Below, piece by piece: positions 54,640 through 63,981 of a stretch of DNA of 64,000 nt. The translations under genes and the position numbers were made by a program. Under the pieces are notes generated by a model. That model worked only from the letters and a program-made list of their open reading frames with translations. It was not told the origin of the DNA and ran no database searches. The first letter of the stretch is position 1. Each line of letters starts with the position of its first letter. Source of the DNA: Pisaster brevispinus (lineage: Eukaryota; Echinodermata; Asteroidea; Forcipulatida; Asteriidae). The DNA lies in contig JAMKCF010000001.1 in the NCBI GenBank assembly GCA_023634235.1, forward strand, positions 2,284,001-2,348,000. The letters run 5' to 3'.

Positions 54640-54876
54640 TTGTTGTTGTCTGATAGCTGTTTTGCTCAATTATGTACGCCATCTGTTTGTCCATTTGTCC
54701 TGTCTCTGTTTGTCCACAAGCTGAAAACTATAAGCCTCGGTTTATCAAAAAATCAGCCTCTATACTGTCTCCTTTCTTTGCCTGTTCAGCCTATAACAAC
54801 TCAATCTATTCTCTTCATTATTACATTGTATATTGTATCACTTTGTTTATGACAGTATGAAAATAAAGGTAAATTG
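54640..54876 (+). mobile_element. Probable LINE 3' UTR end
   Basis: A T/C-rich 3'-UTR-like stretch ending GACAGTATGAAAATAAAGGT and AAATTGATTGATT. AATAAA followed by (GATT)n is typical of CR1/Jockey-like 3' ends. No RT residues upstream. Confidence 0.5.
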
Positions 54877-54879
54877 ATT

Positions 54880-55995
54880 GATTAAGTACAAAGGCATTTA
54901 GTTATATATTTATTATTAGCGTGGGTAGATACATGTTCATGTATGAAGGACGCCAAATACAACACTGCTTTGCTGTGTAGACTGTTATTTGCGAAATTGT
55001 CTTGCTTCTTACTTTATTCTACTACCGCGGAGTAGATTTCGGAATTCGGGAGACAGCATTAACCAGTGGCACTTTTGACGTGGGATTAATTTTTGTAATA
55101 GGTCTAGGGCCATGTCACATGTAGAAATGTACAGGTAACCAGATCCAAGCAGTATCGCAAGAGAAAACATTTATACTTTCATTTTGATTTAACTTTGTTG
55201 TGAAATAAATAAGACTGACAGAAGACTAACTCCTGTTCCACCAAAGTGTTCCTTTGGCATGCAGTGCGGTTGTTGCCTCTGTAAAAACTGGACTGTGTGA
55301 CATGGCAGTTAGGAGCAAGTTTATGCTTTGAAGTTGTTGAGAGCATAGTCCTTTTTCAAAAATAAAGATGAAAGTGCCCAGCTTGTACAGCGCAGCACCC
55401 CGTTCGCCATGTTGGTGATCGGTTGGAAACATTGGCGTACAAGAGGTCTGCACACACAGACACCCTTCTTTTTTTAGATCGCTCCCGCCTATAGGATCAT
55501 GTTGAAAATTCATGCTGTAATAATATCAGCCCATAGGGTATAGTGCAACCCTACACCTTGAACATGCTGTTGCCATAAAGGTTACGCATATTGAATCATG
55601 TACAGTGCCCGATCGATCATACTGTGAACAAAATCTCCACATCGGCCGAACGGAAGATAACGTATCTTCCCAAACGACTTAGCGTGTGCTTTGTAGATGG
55701 TATGCTAAAAAAAGTGTGCGTGTGCAGGATTCAAAATGGCGCCGAAGGCCTCACTGTGACTGCAAATTATTCCGTATGTAGTGAAGTTTATCGACTGAAA
55801 TATGATATCATTACACAGTTTTACATACAGCTCATGTTTACGACTGAAATATGATATCGTTACACAGTTTTACATACAGCTCATGTATACTACAAAGAAA
55901 ATCAATAATTATTATAGTTTTCTTTAAGTTTGGATTATTTTATTACAATTTTCAGAGTGGCATAAGTGTATAATGTTTTCTTAGGGTATAGGCCG
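54880..55995. other. No supported gene
   Basis: A direct repeat (TCGACTGAAATATGATATC / TACGACTGAAATATGATATC plus TACACAGTTTTACATACAGC) at 55790-55885, period about 55 bp. Open frames at 55226-55513 (-) and 55591-55854 (+) have no recognised domain. Confidence 0.4.
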
Positions 55996-55999
55996 ACCG

Positions 56000-56140
56000 G
56001 AGCCCATACTCTGCTAAGCGCCAAAGACATTGCTTAGCAGAAACAGGCTACCAGACAACTGCAATGTGATCAGATTTTGTTTTTACTTTACTTATATATT
56101 TCTTGTTTCCTGCTTACGAGTATGAAATTGGGCATTGTAG
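56000..56140. mobile_element. Fold-back family E fragment
   Basis: TCTGCTAAGCGCCAAAGACA, TTGCTTAGCAGAAACAGGCT and GAGTATGAAATTGGGC. Confidence 0.6.
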
Positions 56141-56224
56141 TATGAACTAACCTTTTTAAGGGCTGTTTGTATGTTTTTCTTATTTTACTGAATTATTTTT
56201 TTATTCAGTGTATATAATAAGCTG

Positions 56225-56920
56225 TTACCATATTTCTGCAATGTTCAATTGGACGATTTGGGACGTTAGGTGGCAGTAGACATACGAGGTAGTCAGAGCC
56301 GTATATTGAGAGTGTTGCGACAACTTGCAATTACAAGCCATTTTCGGTCCACTAAAAACGCATGTGCGCACACTGGGTGCCAGAATAGACTGCACGTTGG
56401 GTGAAGCTGGACCGAAACGGGCGTCCAGCAACCAAGGGACAACAGAAAACTTGTCTTCCATGTTGCAACTCTCTCGATACACAGCTTTGCAGGAAGTTGT
56501 TCTTTTTGCATAGTGCTGACAGTGATCTCTGTTATCTGACTGGGTAGCGGGTCGGGTCTTTGCGTGTGCACTTGACCAAGAAGACGTTACACACAAGAGG
56601 CAGCCATTTTGAAACTCGCTTTTAAAAAAATGGTTAATACAATAAACGCACGTATACAACCATTTGTTGAAGGCCTACTTTGTGAACTAAGGAAGGGATT
56701 TTGGATCATTAGCAAGTTTTTCTTTATTCCTAAAGCTTGTTTATGCCCAAAATGTTATTTTATTTGTTACACTATACTTCTTTTGAAAATTCGCAACATG
56801 CACTGCACTCGTTGATAATGTGCTATCATGTGAGTTTCAAAATGGCGTCAAATCCACAGCCCACTGGATTGGCAATTTATGAACACCTGAGGGCGCGCGT
56901 GACAAAAGCCATGCATAACT
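56225..56920. other. GC-richer stretch with overlapping open frames
   Basis: Both strands are open at 56290-56660 (144 codons on minus). The minus frame from an internal ATG reads MEDKFSVVPWLLDARFGPAS but matches no family I know. I looked here for the S4 exon of the channel and did not find one. Confidence 0.3.
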
Positions 56921-57127
56921 GAATCGATTAGCACGAGACTCGACTTGAGCCCAGTCTACCCTCTATCCAGTCAGTACAATAGAGATCACTGAGTTCTGAG
57001 TTTTCAAACTTCGGAGTACAAGAAACTTGCCTAAGTCTGCTGCCACCAAGCGTCCCAAAAACTCTCACATTCTTCCATGATACAAAAGTTAACACATGTA
57101 TCAATTTTTCCCTCTTGTCTTTTACAG

Positions 57128-57310
57128 AAACCCGTGAATCTAAACTAGGCTCCAACACGTCTCTATTACGAACATTTAAGTACACTACCGTAGCAGGCCT
57201 TATTATTCATACTGCAGCATGTTTGTGGTACACCTTAGCTTGTGTTGGCCACCACGAGGGCGTGGAAATTACGTGTCGCAACGACTCCTGGGCGCTGGCA
57301 TTCAATCTCG
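57128..57310 (+). CDS. CNBD-family cation channel, exon with S4-S5 linker and S5 (internal exon)
   Basis: Internal exon of a tetrameric cation channel. A pyrimidine-rich tract ending TTTTACAG precedes it, and the donor CTCG|GTAAGT follows. The first two bases finish a codon begun upstream, and the last base (G) starts one finished at 62151. The peptide reads ETRESKLGSNTS, then LRTFKYTTVAGLIIHTAACL and WYTLACVG. This is a charged S4-S5 linker followed by a hydrophobic S5 with the family's Lys-Tyr and His/Cys-Leu-Trp-Tyr features. A short extracellular turret (CRNDSWAL) follows, with an N-D-S glycosylation sequon and the Asp-Ser-Trp common in CNG/HCN/KCNH relatives. The downstream exons confirm identity. 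S1-S4 must be encoded upstream but I could not find them. Family call is firm. The subfamily (CNG, CNGK-like or HCN-like) is open, and a four-repeat CNGK channel is possible. Confidence 0.85.
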
Positions 57311-57334
57311 GTAAGTTGTCACTTTAATTTAAAG

Positions 57335-57722
57335 GCAGTGTATAAGTTCAGTAATTGTCAAAGACCAGTGTCCTTACTTGGTGTATCCCAACATATGCAT
57401 AAAATAACAAACCTGTGATAATTTGGGCCAAATTAGTCATCAAAGTTGCAAGAAAATTATGAAAGAGGAAAAACACACTTGTTGCATAGAATATTGAGTG
57501 TTTTCAGATGCCTGAGAAAGGCTTCATGCCTGAAGCCTTTCTCAGATTCAAATTTGGGTGTAAACTTTGACCTCTTTCACTAAAACTACATTACTGCGAA
57601 GGGGGTCGTTTTTAACAATGGTTTATAACATCAACAGCTCTCCAGTACTCTTTACCAAGTAAGTTTTTATGGTCATTAATTGTTGGGGTAATTACCAAAG
57701 GCATACTGTCTCTTTAAAAACA
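57335..57722 (+). mobile_element. Repeat family B, full copy (sea-star-type), in channel intron
   Basis: TTTAAAGGCAGTGTATAAGT, AATTGTCAAAGACCAGTGTC, AACATATGCATAAAATAACA, a central palindrome (GAGAAAGGCTTCA-TGCC-TGAAGCCTTTCTC), then CATCAACAGCTCTCCAGTAC and GTAATTACCAAAGGCATACT, CTCTTTAAA. It starts about 25 bp after the exon donor. I recall very similar sequences as extremely common in asteroid genomes. Confidence 0.85.
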
Positions 57723-58479
57723 TCAACTTTTGTTGTATCACTGTAATAGGTTGTGAATTTGTATTGATTGAGAACAAAACACGTGATGTGATATAAAGAC
57801 GCATGTACATGGCTCAGAGGAACATGAGTAATGTACCCCGAAGGGGTACATTACCTTGACCGTGCCCACTGCTGGTCGTTTTCAGCACCTTGGACAGTTA
57901 TAAGAAATAGCCCCGGGGTGCGAGGTTGTAATTACGCTGGTGTTAGGTAAATTGATATACATTGCTTGTGCGATGTGCCACAGGGAACAGTGAAGATATT
58001 TTTTTTCATCGACCAGTTTGTCTGCTTTTTTTAACTGTGCCAATTTTGTCTTAATATTAATGTTAGAAGATGACAATAGATCACAATGGATTTGAATTTG
58101 GTGCACCACTAATCTGCTTACAAGAACCACTGGCAAGTAAGCGAGCTTTTCGTATGTTAAGCAGCGGTTATAGCATGAAAACATATCTACTAAGGATTAC
58201 CACGTAAGCAGAAAGCGCCTGTCTGGACAAGCTTTATTAAAGTGGCCCCCTGATTTGATCTGAGAATCGGGAAGCGATTGAAAATTACATCACCAGGGCA
58301 AACTCTTGGTGGCGCACTGTTAATATTATGAGTCTCCGTGAGAGAGGTATGTAAAACGAACAAAGTGCCAGTTGTAGTAAAACATGTATTGTTTATTCCC
58401 AGACATTGTGGTGTTCATGTTATGTCAATCACCGAGCAGTGCATTCTCCATGAAAAAAAAGATCAAAAGGAGATGTAAA

Positions 58480-58937
58480 TTATATTGTTCACGTGGAAAG
58501 CTATAAATGACAAGGCAACATCGCATCTCATGAAAGGAACTTCTCTCACCTTATTATTCCAAGTCGCAATCTTCAATCTACAAACAAACTTCTTCTGACT
58601 GTCCCTAAAACAAACACAACCTACAGCGATCGTGCCTTTAATTTTCAGTATCCACTCAAAAACTCTGGAAATTTTTACCATTAAATATCCCAGCTGGACG
58701 TTTTCAAAAGCATGCTTTAAGCACATTTGTACAGCGTTGCCTATGGCTGGCTGTATTATTGTGTTTATCCACTTGTTTTTTGTTAGTGTGGAAATCTCTC
58801 TTTAACATAATTTAGGTATCTTATAGCATAGAGCAATGTTTTGATTTGTCTTTTTTTTTTCCAGGGCCTCGGAATATGTATGGTCATAAATAGATGACGC
58901 TTTACAAATGTTGTATAATTATTATTATTACTATTTG
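58480..58937 (+). mobile_element. Non-LTR retrotransposon 3' end, second copy
   Basis: CTTCTTCTGACTGTCCCTAA, CTACAGCGATCGTGCCTTTA, AAAACTCTGGAAATTTTTAC and CAAAAGCATGCTTTAAGCAC parallel the RT C-terminus at 18300-18445, heavily decayed. The 3' UTR ends TAGATGACGCTTTACAAATG then TTGTATAATTATTATTATTA. Confidence 0.8.
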
Positions 58938-59759
58938 CATTGTGAAGAATGCTATAGTTACATAATCTAAAACGTACGATCTTCCCAATGTAGATTTGTG
59001 TAACGAACGTTTTTATCAAAGTCCAAAGGGGAAACGAATTCACAAAATAGGCACTACACCTCGAAATGCAACACCAATGTACGTCAGAAGGACTTTGTCT
59101 TGATTATATGTTGCGTCTATTTTTTTAAGGGGTTGGGGGTGACTACAAAATTGAAATTCCAGGCGAAGTATCAGTGTTGAGAACGGCCATTCAGTGTCGC
59201 CCACGATAGCAATTGCATCATAAAAATGAAATTAGGGCCGCATTACACGAGCGACAAAACCGGTCAAATTTCAACGGGCAAGCACTCTGTCTGTCCAACC
59301 CAGTAGTGTGCCTTGCTCCCGGCAGTTTGTGTCCTCTTTTTTTCTGTATCAGCATTGACATTTTTCCCCCCACTCTGTTGTTTAGTGTTTCTGCTCCAGG
59401 CGGTCGTCTGGCCAATGGTGAAACTCGATCCGAAAATTGAAAGTGGCAAACGTGGAATAAAACGAGGGGATGATGGGTGATATGTTAGTGAACTGCAATT
59501 CGAAGAGGGTGATCAAATTGATTGCTATGTCATATCATTGCCTTATTTACGGCTCGAGCGAGAACAATAAATTCTTCTTGGTGACGAGCCGATATGGCCA
59601 TAAACATAAAATGAAGCTTTCTGTTGAAAAACATGATCGCAGTAAATAACTACACTGCGCGGTACAACCGTTTACACTTCGAAGATGGTACCGTTGGAAA
59701 TGTTCAGTGATGATGCACAATGTAGGACACTGTTTTGAACTACAAGCCTAAATAAACTA

Positions 59760-60770
59760 AAGTGGAGAGTGGGGTTAGTTCTTGAAAATGTAGAACTTTA
59801 CCTTAAAAACTTACAAAGCAGTATATTCCTTTAAAAACCTGAAAATGATGTACAATAACTTTTGAAAAAAATAGTGGCCTACTCTACTCTGACAGCTTGG
59901 ATGACGGTTCTAAACCTTGAATGCCTAGAAGTTTAGTACTCTACATTGGACATTAAATATTGCCATATGGGCTTAGTACTCTACCTTGAAAATTTCATAA
60001 TGAACATGTAAAACTTTACCTTGGACATTTTAAAATGGAGCACCTTCCAACATTTGAAAACGAAGTTAGCACCTTGAAACCTTAAAAATGTAGCACTTCA
60101 CCTTGAAAACTGTTTTATGGACTCTGCAGCACCCTGCACACCTGACGATTAAAATACTTAGAAAACTTAGCAACGCCACATGTTACTTTACCTTGGAAAT
60201 TTGAAAAGGTAGTACTCAACCTTGAAAAAGTGACAATATAGTACTCTTACCTTCAAAACTTAAAAATGTATAGTAACATAAAAATCAACATGCACCAAGC
60301 TTACTCTACCTCGCCAATTTGAATATGAAGCTATTTACACTGAAAACTCGAAAATGTAGTACTCCAACTTGAAGATTTATCAATAGGCCTAGAGTACTTT
60401 TACCTTGAAATTTGTAAAATGCATACTTTACTCTAGAAACTTAAAATCTACATTTACCAGGCCACCTTTCCTTGACAATTTGAATATGAGCAGAATTTAA
60501 CATGAAAACTAGAATATGTAGTTATCTACCTTGAAAATAAATTTTAAAATGGAAACTTTAAAGATGTAGTTCTTTACCCTAAAATGTTTTTAAACGTAGT
60601 ACTCCACCTTTAAAATTAAGAAAAGAAGTACACTACCTTGAAAAAATGTGGTACTTCTACCTTGAGAATTGACAAAATTTAGTACTCTACCTTGAAAATT
60701 TACACAATGTAGTACTTAACCTTGAAAATGTAAAGCATTTAATACTTTACCTGGAACATTTTTTAACCGG
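59760..60770 (+). repeat. Degenerate tandem array, about 30-bp unit, in channel intron
   Basis: GTAGTACTCTACCTTGAAAA-type phrases recur some thirty times across about 1 kb (clearest at 60600-60760: TAGTACTCTACCTTGAAAAT, TAGTACTTAACCTTGAAAAT, TAATACTTTACCTGGAACAT, each 30 bp apart). Units are diverged and partly rearranged in the left half. Confidence 0.85.
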
Positions 60771-60989
60771 ATAGGAATGTAAATAATTGTTTTGGGAAAC
60801 AATGAGCGATGTGCACTTGATGTGAATCGTGGATGAGCTCATTCTGTAATGGGATCTCATTATCATAGAATGGAATTTGCGATCTCTCAGAAAAGTGAAC
60901 TTCAAAATCACTTTTTTCCCTGAGCATGCTTCGTGAATGCAGAATTCGACTGTGACCTGAAAACCACGATAGAACAGATCATGAGTGGT

Positions 60990-61164
60990 ATAGACCTTAT
61001 GCACATGACGTCATTTCAGTAGGGCGCCCTCACCTAGAGGTCAAAAGGAGGTTGTTCATTGGCCACTCCTGTGCGCCGCGCGTACAAATCTGTGCGATTC
61101 GATTGTTTCGTCCCGTTTTACCTCTAAGATGGCGGTTGGATGACGTCAATGCATAAGGTCTATA
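60990..61164 (+). mobile_element. MITE family G, best-preserved copy
   Basis: TATAGACCTTATGCACATGA / CGTCATTTCAGTAGGGCGCC at the left and ATGACGTCAATGCATAAGGT / CTATA at the right. TA target-site duplication. Both ends contain TGACGTCA. Confidence 0.9.
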
Positions 61165-61171
61165 GACGTCT

Positions 61172-61260
61172 GCTGAGTAACGTAGACTGTGCAAGTCTCG
61201 CGCATTTTCGAACATAAGCACCCGTTAAAGTGCGCGAGTTGGAGTTTCATTCACGCGTTA
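61172..61260. mobile_element. MITE family M, diverged copy
   Basis: GTAGACTGTGCAAGTCTCGC, GCATTTTCGAACATAAGC and GTTAAAGTGCGCGAGTTGGA. Confidence 0.6.
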
Positions 61261-61612
61261 AAGGCAAAGTATACCTTTTGTTTATGGAGCCGCTCGATTG
61301 TTTTAATTCTATATAAATGTAGATGTATACAATAAAACTAACATGTGAAAATTTCATTTTTAAAAGTTGTTAGCTGTTTTTAGATGTCGCCGAAAATATG
61401 GAGCGGTTATGTCCACGCAGGAAGATTAATCCGTAACTGGAATTAATACGCAACTTTGAGAAACGTTTCTCAGATTGAAATGTTTTTGAATCCCTTTCTC
61501 TAAAACCACATTCCTTATAATTTATTTCTCAAAATGTTGTACAGTATCAACAGCCACAGTGCTTCTTATCACGTTTTAATGGTCATTCGTTTTATGAGAA
61601 ATTGCCAATAGA
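61258..61612. mobile_element. Repeat family C, copy 2
   Basis: GTTAAAGGCAAAGTATACCT, GTAGATGTATACAATAAAAC, GGAGCGGTTATGTCCACGCA, the perfect palindrome TGAGAAACGTTTCTCA, ACCACATTCCTTATAATT and TGAGAAATTGCCAATAGA. Confidence 0.8.
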
Positions 61613-61784
61613 CTTTATGCATTGACGTCATCCAGCCGCCATCTTAGAGGTAAAACAGTGACGAAACAATCGAGACGCGCAGATTTGTACGCACGGCGCA
61701 GAGGATTGGCCAATGAGAAACCTCCTTTTGACCTCTAGGCGAGGGCGCCCTACTGAAATGACGTCATGTGCATAAGGTCTATAG
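61606..61784 (-). mobile_element. MITE family G, inverted copy
   Basis: ATAGACTTTATGCATTGACG at the left, GACGTCATGTGCATAAGGTC / TATAG at the right. It is the reverse of the copy at 60990, 440 bp away. Confidence 0.88.
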
Positions 61785-61938
61785 ACCCCTTGCATTGGCC
61801 GCCTTCGTTGATGAAACGTGCACGCGCGAAAGGCAATCATTGGCTGAGAGTCGCGCGCAGCGCGTACACGCCTGCACTTTTCCATCGTTTGTCATCAAAG
61901 ATGACGGCCACTGACGTCATGTGCAATCCATCTATAAT
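61782..61938. mobile_element. MITE family H, copy 2
   Basis: TATAGACCCCTTGCATTGGC at the left, GACGTCATGTGCAATCCATC / TATA at the right. It shares its left TATAGAC with the right end of the adjacent family-G copy. Confidence 0.75.
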
Positions 61939-62022
61939 GGTACTCCCCAGCAATGCATGTGGGACTAAAGTGGTCCCTAAAGTGTTCGAACCGCGCGAGA
62001 CTTGCACGGTCTATTGTGATTA
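61936..62022. mobile_element. MITE family M, right half
   Basis: GGGACTAAAGTGGTCCCTAA (palindromic), GTTCGAACCGCGCGAGACTT and GCACGGTCTATTG match the right arm of 24970-25110. Confidence 0.7.
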
Positions 62023-62150
62023 CATCAGCTCCAGGTTTGTTTGGGCTCGGGATATCACTTTAATCTGGGAGAGATTGAGGTCGCAGTTTGGAATTCGATA
62101 AATGATAATTGAAACATTAAATACTTTCTTGACTCTTTGTTTATCCACAG

Positions 62151-62232
62151 GGGCCGATATAAGAAACATAAGCGCTGTAGAGTCGTACGTGATAGCTCTC
62201 TATTGGTCTGTTGCCACTGCAACGTCAACTGG
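62151..62232 (+). CDS. CNBD-family cation channel, pore-helix exon
   Basis: 82-bp internal exon: acceptor TTTATCCACAG|GGGCC, donor ACTGG|GTAAAA. The incoming phase matches the exon ending at 57310 (G + GG = Gly). It encodes GADIRNISAVESYVIALYW and then SVATATSTG: the turret (with an N-I-S sequon), the pore helix and the start of the selectivity filter. The Tyr-Trp-Ser-Val-x-Thr-x-Thr pattern is the usual pore helix of voltage-gated-like K+ and CNBD channels. The exon stops two bases into the first Gly codon of the GYG filter, so the filter is completed by the next exon. A dense chain of transposable elements lies directly upstream, and a 380-bp MITE starts about 25 bp after the donor. Confidence 0.88.
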
Positions 62233-62261
62233 GTAAAAATTACTTCCTGGTTTTTTTTAAA

Positions 62262-62640
62262 GATATTATACAGGATTGGTAGAGCTGACAGAACAGTCAC
62301 AGAAAGTGTTCGTGTTTTGTGTGATCAATCATACATGAAATAACGAACTTTTGAAAGTTTGTGCTTTACACGTAGTGTGAGTCAGGAAAAATAGTGAAAA
62401 CCCATGCACAGTTTTCAGCATGTAAACACATTGACCTTAATTTTGGTAACAACCGAAATCAGGTGTTGCTTTTTTAAAAGGTTTTCAGGTACGGTTTTCT
62501 CGAATATGACTTCATTTCAGAGGGAAATATTTAACAGGAAAAAATTGTTCTAGTATGAATTTCATAATCAGTGAGCTTTATAAGACTAAAATTAAACAAT
62601 GATGTTTTAATCCATATCAATCCTGTATAATAACTTTAGG
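62262..62640 (+). mobile_element. MITE family A, copy with both ends
   Basis: ATTATACAGGATTGGTAGAG at the left and CATATCAATCCTGTATAATA at the right give the terminal inverted repeat of the family. Complete internal blocks, no ORF. Confidence 0.9.
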
Positions 62641-62969
62641 ACAAAGTACATTTTGTATACCAATTCTGTTTTCAAGAGAACATAAAAACTCAGTTTTTAC
62701 ATTAACAGTTTGAAAGTAGAATACAACTTCATAAGTGAAATAATGCGAGTGTTTATGCACTTGCCACTGGTAGGAATTTTTTTTTTAAGGAATTAGATTA
62801 ATTGGCGCATGAAAGGGAACGATTTGCGTGCACCCTTTTTGTAAACTTTACCCCCATCGTATGCATTCAAGACAACCAATCAAACTAACTGAATTGTTCC
62901 GTAGTGTGGTACATTTAAATTGTAACACATTAATATTCATAACTGGATAAAATTGCGTCGACACGACCA

Positions 62970-63172
62970 GTGCCCAATTTCAAAGGGCTTCTCGTAAGCA
63001 CCAAGTAGCTAAGATTTTTAAAAAAGGGAAGCTTGTCAGAAATACAAGCCAAAATACGATGTTACCATGTTCAATTTGTGACTAGTATCCTGCTCACTTT
63101 TTGGCTATTAAAAGCAGAACATTGCTAAGCAATTTTTGCTACATAAGCAGCTCTATAAAATTGGGTCCACAT
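62970..63172. mobile_element. Fold-back family E copy in channel intron
   Basis: GCCCAATTTCAAAGGGCTTC at the left, AAGCAGCTCTATAAAATTGG at the right, with TGTTCAATTTGTGACTAGTA and TCCTGCTC inside as in the 36-kb array. Confidence 0.8.
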
Positions 63173-63315
63173 GATTGTACATGTGCGGCCCGCCTCTGTA
63201 CCGAATAAACTTTGGACGCGATACCGTTGTCTGGTTATGACCGTTTATTAGCCAGCCATTTTTATATAAATATTATATAATTATGCGTTTCCAATTGTTT
63301 TTATCCACATTTTAG

Positions 63316-63493
63316 GTATGGCGATATCAGTGCGGTGAATATAGCAGAAAAATGGTGCTCAATTTTGGCCATGTTGATCGGTGAGGGCGTGTTCTTCGGG
63401 ATGATTCTCGGCGGGATGGCCTCCATGTTGACCAACTTTGACGCACAGAGGGCGCGCTACACTCATCGCTTCAATGTTATCAAGCAGAGCTTG
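63316..63493 (+). CDS. CNBD-family cation channel, filter and S6 exon
   Basis: Acceptor CACATTTTAG|GTATGG. The first base completes the split Gly codon, followed by YGDISAVNIAEKWCSILAML, so the joined filter reads T-S-T-G-Y-G-D. GYGD predicts K+ selectivity. Thr replaces the usual Val before GYG, as in plant AKT/KAT-type channels. S6 follows (IGEGVFFGMILGGMASMLTN) and then the basic start of the C-linker (FDAQRARYTHRFNVIKQSL). This filter is unlike CNG channels (which lack GYG) and unlike HCN (CIGYG). It fits a CNGK-type or other K+-selective CNBD channel. The 3' boundary is uncertain: TTG|GTTGGT at 63493 or GTTG|GTATCT at 63497. The reading frame stays open to a stop at 63565, but those residues do not look like a C-linker. 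The rest of the C-linker and the CNBD lie past the window. Confidence 0.85.
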
Positions 63494-63629
63494 GTTGGTA
63501 TCTCCAAAATATTGAACACAACTTTTCCCATGCAAAAAATGACGTGTGAGATTGTTGCACTATAACAATTTATTATTCAGTTTGGTTACATGGTCGAAAA
63601 AATCCGGCTATTTTATAAATTTACGTCAG

Positions 63630-63690
63630 GGGAATAGACCGTGCAAGTTTCGTGCGTTTTCGGCAATTGCGCACTTTAAAGGGACACGTT
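63630..63690. mobile_element. MITE family M, left fragment
   Basis: GGAATAGACCGTGCAAGTTT, CGTGCGTTTTCGGC, then GCACTTTAAAGGG. Confidence 0.6.
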
Positions 63691-63885
63691 GCCTTGGATT
63701 GAGCGCTTTTGGCTATAAAAATGCGTTCGTTATGGAATGAAAATGGTTAGAAAGATGTTCTAAAAGTAGAATATAATGATCCACACAAATTAATGTGCCT
63801 CGAAATTGTGTGGCTTTCCTTTTACTTCGTGCAGTAACACAGTCCGCCATTTTGTGGAGTCAAAAATGTTGTTCTAATGTATTGT
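63680..63885 (+). mobile_element. Dispersed repeat D, copy 2
   Basis: TTTAAAGGGACACGTTGCCT, TGGAATGAAAATGGTTAGAA, ATGATCCACACAAATTAATG, GAAATTGTGTGGCTTTCC and CCGCCATTTTGTGGAGTC. The reverse of 51545-51830. Confidence 0.75.
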
Positions 63886-63981
63886 ATTATCAGAAAGCAG
63901 AATACTTTAAAATCTTACTCAAAGTCAAATCATTTAGAGGTTAAGTTGATCTTTGCAAAACTAAACACACGATCTGTTCAA

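Larger units (their letters stand above)
57311..62150 (+). other. Intron of the channel gene, filled with repeats
   Basis: GT...AG intron of 4840 bp, phase 1. From left to right it holds a full copy of the sea-star-type repeat B (57335-57722), a fold-back fragment (about 58125-58250), a LINE 3' end (58480-58935), an array of about 30-bp units (59760-60770), and a chain of MITEs (60990 to about 62020) ending about 130 bp before the pore exon. The stretch 59040-59460 has a GC-richer patch and no recognised feature. Confidence 0.8.
62233..63315 (+). other. Intron splitting the selectivity-filter codon
   Basis: GT...AG intron of 1083 bp, phase 2, inside the first Gly codon of the GYG filter. It contains a complete family-A MITE (62262-62640) and a copy of the 'AATTTCATAGAGCTGC' fold-back (62970-63170). 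The remaining 330 bp (62640-62970) shows nothing recognisable. Confidence 0.8.

Noticed and set aside
54637..54860. Hydrophobic ORFs (62-71 codons) as membrane segments of the channel
   Set aside because: They come from the T/C-rich 3' UTR of a LINE-like element. No charged S4 pattern and no matching splice phase.
63494..63565. Extension of the S6 exon to the in-frame stop
   Set aside because: Residues after VIKQSL do not resemble a C-linker, and plausible donors lie at 63493/63497. A truncated channel ending here is possible but less likely.
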